This document shows, one piece after another, positions 37,501 through 38,930 of a DNA stretch of 38,930 nt (its first letter is position 1; every line of letters starts with the position of its first letter). The translations under genes and the position numbers were made by a program. Origin of the DNA: Apostichopus californicus (Eukaryota > Echinodermata > Holothuroidea > Aspidochirotida > Stichopodidae); contig JAIPMN010000984.1 of assembly GCA_020650975.1 (NCBI GenBank), positions 1 to 38,930 of the forward strand. Reading direction: 5' to 3'. The notes under the pieces are model-generated. The model did not search any database. It was given only the letters and a program-made list of their open reading frames with translations, and had not been told where the DNA came from.

Positions 37501-37868
37501 ATCACTCCTATTTATTACCTAGTGGGTATTCATTTTGCTTATCACCCCTGAAAGTTACCTAGTTGGTATTTTTAATTTTGCTTATCACCCTTGAAACTTC
37601 CACTCCAAGGAAAATTTGGCATCTATAGATTCATGAAGACTATAAAATCATTGGGTACAGAAAATTTGTACATATTTGAATATCTACATCATTTTGCGTT
37701 TGTCCTATCATTCCAGCCATACTGTGTATTCTCTTACAATCAACTATAATGTAAAATATTCATATAGTGGAAGTAAACAAACTTTCAGTTATAAGCTAAG
37801 CGTAACAATGTTTATCTTGTTGCTTCTTTCCAGGGAGTAAGGACAACACTTGTCGCATCTGGCGGTAA
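28541..37868 (+). CDS. DAW1: dynein assembly factor with WD repeats 1 (DAW1/ODA16), complete, 11 coding exons
   Basis: This is the adaptor that links preassembled outer dynein arms to intraflagellar transport for delivery into motile cilia; the Chlamydomonas counterpart ODA16 binds IFT46. Joining the exons 28541-28580, 29267-29339, 30529-30673, 31361-31542, 32472-32571, 33404-33511, 34267-34373, 35295-35512, 36304-36380, 37074-37236 and 37834-37868 gives 1248 nt: 415 codons plus TAA, the same length I recall for the human protein. All junctions are GT-AG and all phases agree. Residues 1-86 form the N-terminal domain (starts [15 protein letters not shown]). Eight WD repeats end at W119, W162, W204, W246, W288, Y330, W372 and W414, a 42-43 residue spacing. 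Recurrent GH dipeptides and TGS.D.T motifs mark the blades. An in-frame TGA at 28532 confirms the start. The protein ends CRIWR. Identification is by strong family resemblance. Confidence 0.97.
29267..29339 (+). CDS. DAW1: DAW1 coding exon 2
   Basis: The acceptor is TTTTCATCCAACAG. It encodes residues 14-37 and two bases of codon 38 ([10 protein letters not shown] to LLELSP). The donor is CCAGA then GTAAGT, phase 2. The [10 protein letters not shown] run is typical of DAW1. Confidence 0.93.
30529..30673 (+). CDS. DAW1: DAW1 coding exon 3
   Basis: The acceptor is TTTATTTCTTAG. It encodes residues 38-86, from [10 protein letters not shown] to HKFYLFK, completing the helical N-terminal domain. 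The donor is AAA then GTGAGT, phase 0. Confidence 0.95.
31361..31542 (+). CDS. DAW1: DAW1 coding exon 4
   Basis: The acceptor is TCTGTACCGTAG. It encodes residues 87-146 plus two bases, starting [15 protein letters not shown]. It contains the first WD repeat end (KVWD, 117-120) and GH at 132-133. The donor is TTATGG then GTGAGC, phase 2. Confidence 0.96.
31943..32125. repeat. 82-bp tandem repeat in DAW1 intron 4
   Basis: The word AATTTGGGGC starts at 31943, 32025 and 32108 (about 82-bp period). Units 1 and 2 are nearly identical through CTACCTTTAATGCC and GATGAACCATTGATGAG; unit 3 is partial. High identity suggests a recent duplication. Confidence 0.92.
32472..32571 (+). CDS. DAW1: DAW1 coding exon 5
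   Basis: The acceptor is AACGTATAACAG. It encodes residues 147-180 ([16 protein letters not shown] to RGHTAEI), the second WD repeat end (W162) and the GHTAEI motif. The donor is GAGATT then GTAAGA, phase 0. Confidence 0.96.
33404..33511 (+). CDS. DAW1: DAW1 coding exon 6
   Basis: The acceptor is TCTCTCTACCAG. It encodes residues 181-216 ([20 protein letters not shown] onward), with WD repeat end KLWD (W204). The donor is CTATCT then GTAAGT, phase 0. Confidence 0.96.
33741..34020 (+). mobile_element. tRNA-derived SINE fragments in DAW1 intron 6
   Basis: GGTTCGAATCC at 33778-33788 is a canonical RNA polymerase III B box. Just before it, CCGCATATAAAGCGG reads as an anticodon stem-loop. A second, shorter copy at 33971-34013 keeps TAGCTGGTTAGG, CACATATAAAGC and GGAGGCTGTGGTTC. 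The T-stem pairing is poor and there is no complete A box, so these are SINE remnants and not a working tRNA gene. An AT microsatellite (33719-33746) abuts the first copy. Confidence 0.6.
34267..34373 (+). CDS. DAW1: DAW1 coding exon 7
   Basis: The acceptor is TTTCCTTCATTAG. It encodes residues 217-251 plus two bases ([12 protein letters not shown] onward), with ALWD at W246. The donor is GGAAG then GTTAGT, phase 2. Confidence 0.96.
34540..35250. repeat. TGTACA/TGCACA-rich minisatellite in DAW1 intron 7
   Basis: Degenerate 12-13-base units of the type ATGTACAGTAAT and ATGCACAATAAG fill most of the intron. A longer landmark (GCAAATGTNCAATA, then TTTGAANGGTGAT) recurs at about 34575, 34808 and 35096, showing a higher-order structure of 230-290 bases. 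The long minus-strand open frames here (including 127 codons at 35244-34861) are repeat translations rich in His, Ile, Tyr and Val, not genes. Confidence 0.88.
35295..35512 (+). CDS. DAW1: DAW1 coding exon 8
   Basis: The acceptor is TTTCCACTTCAG. It encodes residues 252-324 plus one base, with KLWD at W288, GH at 259-260 and 301-302, and the end IASASAD. The donor is GCTGATA then GTAAGT, phase 1. The last 18 bases and this donor are the founder unit of the tandem array in intron 8. Confidence 0.96.
35495..35983 (+). repeat. exon/intron-boundary-derived tandem array in DAW1 intron 8
   Basis: The founder unit (35495-35529) consists of the last 18 bases of exon 8 and the first 17 of intron 8. 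Fourteen further units follow, ten of 35 bases and four of 28 bases; the short ones lack seven bases around the donor. Each long unit repeats CAGCTGATAGTAAGT (one reads CAGTTGACAGTAAGT), so it carries a consensus 5' splice site. These extra donors begin at 35576, 35639, 35674, 35709, 35744, 35807, 35870, 35905, 35940 and 35975. Use of any of them would extend exon 8 into the in-frame codons AGT AAG TAA. Confidence 0.95.
36304..36380 (+). CDS. DAW1: DAW1 coding exon 9
   Basis: The acceptor is TTGTTTCTTAAG. It encodes residues 325-350 ([20 protein letters not shown] onward), where the usual WD tryptophan is Y330. The donor is TCAAAG then GTACGC, phase 0. It is too short for an open-frame scan to catch. 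Confidence 0.95.
36688..36836. repeat. about 42-bp tandem repeat in DAW1 intron 9
   Basis: CAAGAATG recurs at 36698, 36738, 36780 and 36822. Units contain AATAGTGGTAACACCTAATG and GAACACCTTACCAA. The later units are almost identical. Confidence 0.9.
37074..37236 (+). CDS. DAW1: DAW1 coding exon 10
   Basis: The acceptor is CCCCATCATCAG. It encodes residues 351-404 plus one base ([20 protein letters not shown] onward), with RIWD at W372 and GHTDEIFSC. The donor is ATCACAG then GTAAAG, phase 1. Confidence 0.96.
37434..37602. repeat. about 40-bp tandem repeat in DAW1 intron 10
   Basis: TTTTGCTTATCAC recurs at 37453, 37493, 37533 and about 37576, each unit containing TTACCTAGTGGGTATT or a close variant. 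Confidence 0.9.
37834..37868 (+). CDS. DAW1: DAW1 coding exon 11, with stop
   Basis: The acceptor is GCTTCTTTCCAG. It encodes the last residues ([11 protein letters not shown], 405-415) and TAA at 37866-37868. This closes the eighth WD repeat with W414, the standard family ending. Confidence 0.96.
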
Positions 37869-38445
37869 TGATGAGGTCATGGTTACTATGGTAACTGCTA
37901 TTAATGGTGAGAATGTTCTCTGTGTTTACTAGACAGATGTCACCCAGCTTTCAAAGTCATCCGCAGGCCAGTTTTATGTCAGCTTAAATTGGACGAAAAT
38001 AGTTTGCAGGTTCCAAGAAGGAACCGATGTTTTTGTTATTTACTCTGCTAAACGATTAATATGTAGCGCCAAGTCTATTCTAACTAGTAGACTATGCATA
38101 ATATCTTGACTCTATCATATGTAAATGAGGCATATTTGCTTCTTAGTCCATATATTCACTGTTCTACCATTTCCTATTTAGAGCCAAGGCTATGCTAATT
38201 AGTAGACTATGCATAATATCTGGGATCTATAATATATGTAAAAATAGGCATCTTTTACTTTGGCTTTTGTGTTTATTCATTTAAGTGTGAGAACATGTCA
38301 TAGTTTTTGCCAAGACCTGTTAAATGTTTAATCTATTGTTCAACCAATGTATAATGATGCTGTTAATAACTTCTGGCCAGAACTAAATTGCCCAAGTTTA
38401 AAGAGAATTGACTAGATGTAGCCTTTCTGGAAGATGTAAATCATA
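37869..38445 (+). other. DAW1: probable DAW1 3' untranslated region
   Basis: This follows the TAA at 37868. No canonical AATAAA is visible before 38445, so the poly-A site is not located; a variant signal would be needed. A duplicated block of about 40 bases (TAGTAGACTATGCATAATATCT and flanks) occurs at about 38067 and 38183. Confidence 0.45.
37882..37895. promoter_or_regulatory. near-perfect RFX X-box just after the DAW1 stop codon
   Basis: GTTACTATGGTAAC fits the symmetric X-box (GTTRCC AT RGYAAC) with one deviation, T for C at position 6. It begins 14 bases after the stop codon, in the last exon. RFX proteins bind such sites and drive ciliary genes, but promoters are the usual location, so function here is unproven. 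Confidence 0.4.
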
Positions 38446-38510
38446 AAATAATAATAATGGTGATTTATAACACTCGCATATTCACCTGGAAGGGTGCTCA
38501 AGGCGCTGGA
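38446..38510 (-). mobile_element. 3' tail of a LINE/SINE-type retroposon, minus strand
   Basis: Read on the minus strand the segment is GCGCCTTGAGCACCC, a spacer, AATATGCGAGTGTTATAAAT, then CACC and ATT repeats. This is the same plan as the plus-strand tail at 9968-10032. Confidence 0.55.
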
Positions 38511-38543
38511 GAGTCTAACTTCTGTAAACTGTAAAATCTAACT

Positions 38544-38765
38544 TCATCCCTCAAGATCTATCGGGTGGATTATAGTGTCTTTACAATTTTCCCTTGTGTA
38601 TCTATCTTCCAGATTCTGTTCAAATATGTCATTTTTGTGTAGTCGTTCAATACCTAAGTTTCTAACATAGTTTAATAATTTGTATTCTAAATCAGCCATA
38701 AAACCAACGGTTAGTTGAAATTTCTTCATCAAGAGACCAAACGTCATTCCAAATTTAACTTTTTA
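38544..38765 (-). pseudogene. protein-like open frame, possibly retroelement-derived
   Basis: A minus-strand frame with protein-like composition (from 38747, MTFGLLMKKFQ onward, ending near YTRENCKDTIIHPIDLEG) stops at 38544. A shifted frame just upstream (38820-38765) also looks coding (VILIEKSRSKLTYGEKI), suggesting a frameshifted remnant. It ends about 30 bases before a retroposon tail on the same strand, so it may be the C-terminal end of that element. I do not recognise the domain. Confidence 0.3.
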
Positions 38766-38930
38766 TCTTTTCACCATAGGTTAATTTACTTCTTGATTTT
38801 TCTATAAGAATAACATTTTTGTTAAATGACTCAGTGTGTATACAAGCCTACGTGCCATTTTGTACTATAGGGATTCACTGTAACCTTATAATACAGTCAT
38901 CTTCCATTCACGATTTCTTCCCGTGATCTC

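Overview
This is a eukaryotic nuclear window, about 63-65% A+T, with GT-AG introns, many simple repeats, a 10-N assembly gap and old retroposon debris. The one securely identified gene encodes a DAW1/ODA16-type WD-repeat protein (dynein assembly factor with WD repeats 1). The repeat styles (LINE/SINE-type 3' tails with a GCGC hairpin and ATT repeats, a tRNA-derived SINE piece, TGACC-rich satellite-like repeats) resemble those of marine invertebrates. A deuterostome such as an echinoderm is my best guess, but that is inference and not a species call.

Right part (about 28.3-38.5 kb): a complete plus-strand DAW1 gene. I resolve eleven coding exons (28541-28580, 29267-29339, 30529-30673, 31361-31542, 32472-32571, 33404-33511, 34267-34373, 35295-35512, 36304-36380, 37074-37236, 37834-37868). 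Joined, they give one open frame of 415 codons plus TAA. The protein has a roughly 86-residue N-terminal domain and eight WD repeats spaced almost exactly 42 residues apart. It is the cargo adaptor that hands outer dynein arms to intraflagellar transport in motile cilia. Several introns carry their own tandem array. The array in intron 8 is built from the exon 8/intron 8 boundary and holds ten extra copies of the 5' splice site. A near-perfect RFX X-box lies 14 bases after the stop codon.

Left and middle part (1-28.3 kb): no gene can be named. The best coding signal is a minus-strand start exon at 8385-8279 (35 codons, acidic, low complexity, then a splice donor). It is preceded by a good splice acceptor, so the coding start probably lies in exon 2. 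A candidate noncoding first exon with a strong donor lies on the minus strand near 27.2-26.97 kb. If the two belong together, the featureless stretch from 8.5 to 27 kb is one long first intron, and this gene and DAW1 diverge from a shared promoter interval of about 1.1 kb. The rest of that gene would lie to the left, in or beyond the window.

The middle is filled with repeats: a 192-bp tandem duplication (6.7-7.1 kb), a 373-bp tandem duplication (14.6-15.4 kb), a roughly 180-bp higher-order CT-rich minisatellite (19.2-20.1 kb), a 147-bp repeat carrying nuclear-receptor-like half-sites (25.0-25.3 kb), a foldback element (27.3 kb) and retroposon tails. Most of the long open frames outside DAW1 are by-products of these repeats. 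I do not see a convincing new biological system. The most unusual signal is the splice-donor array in DAW1 intron 8.
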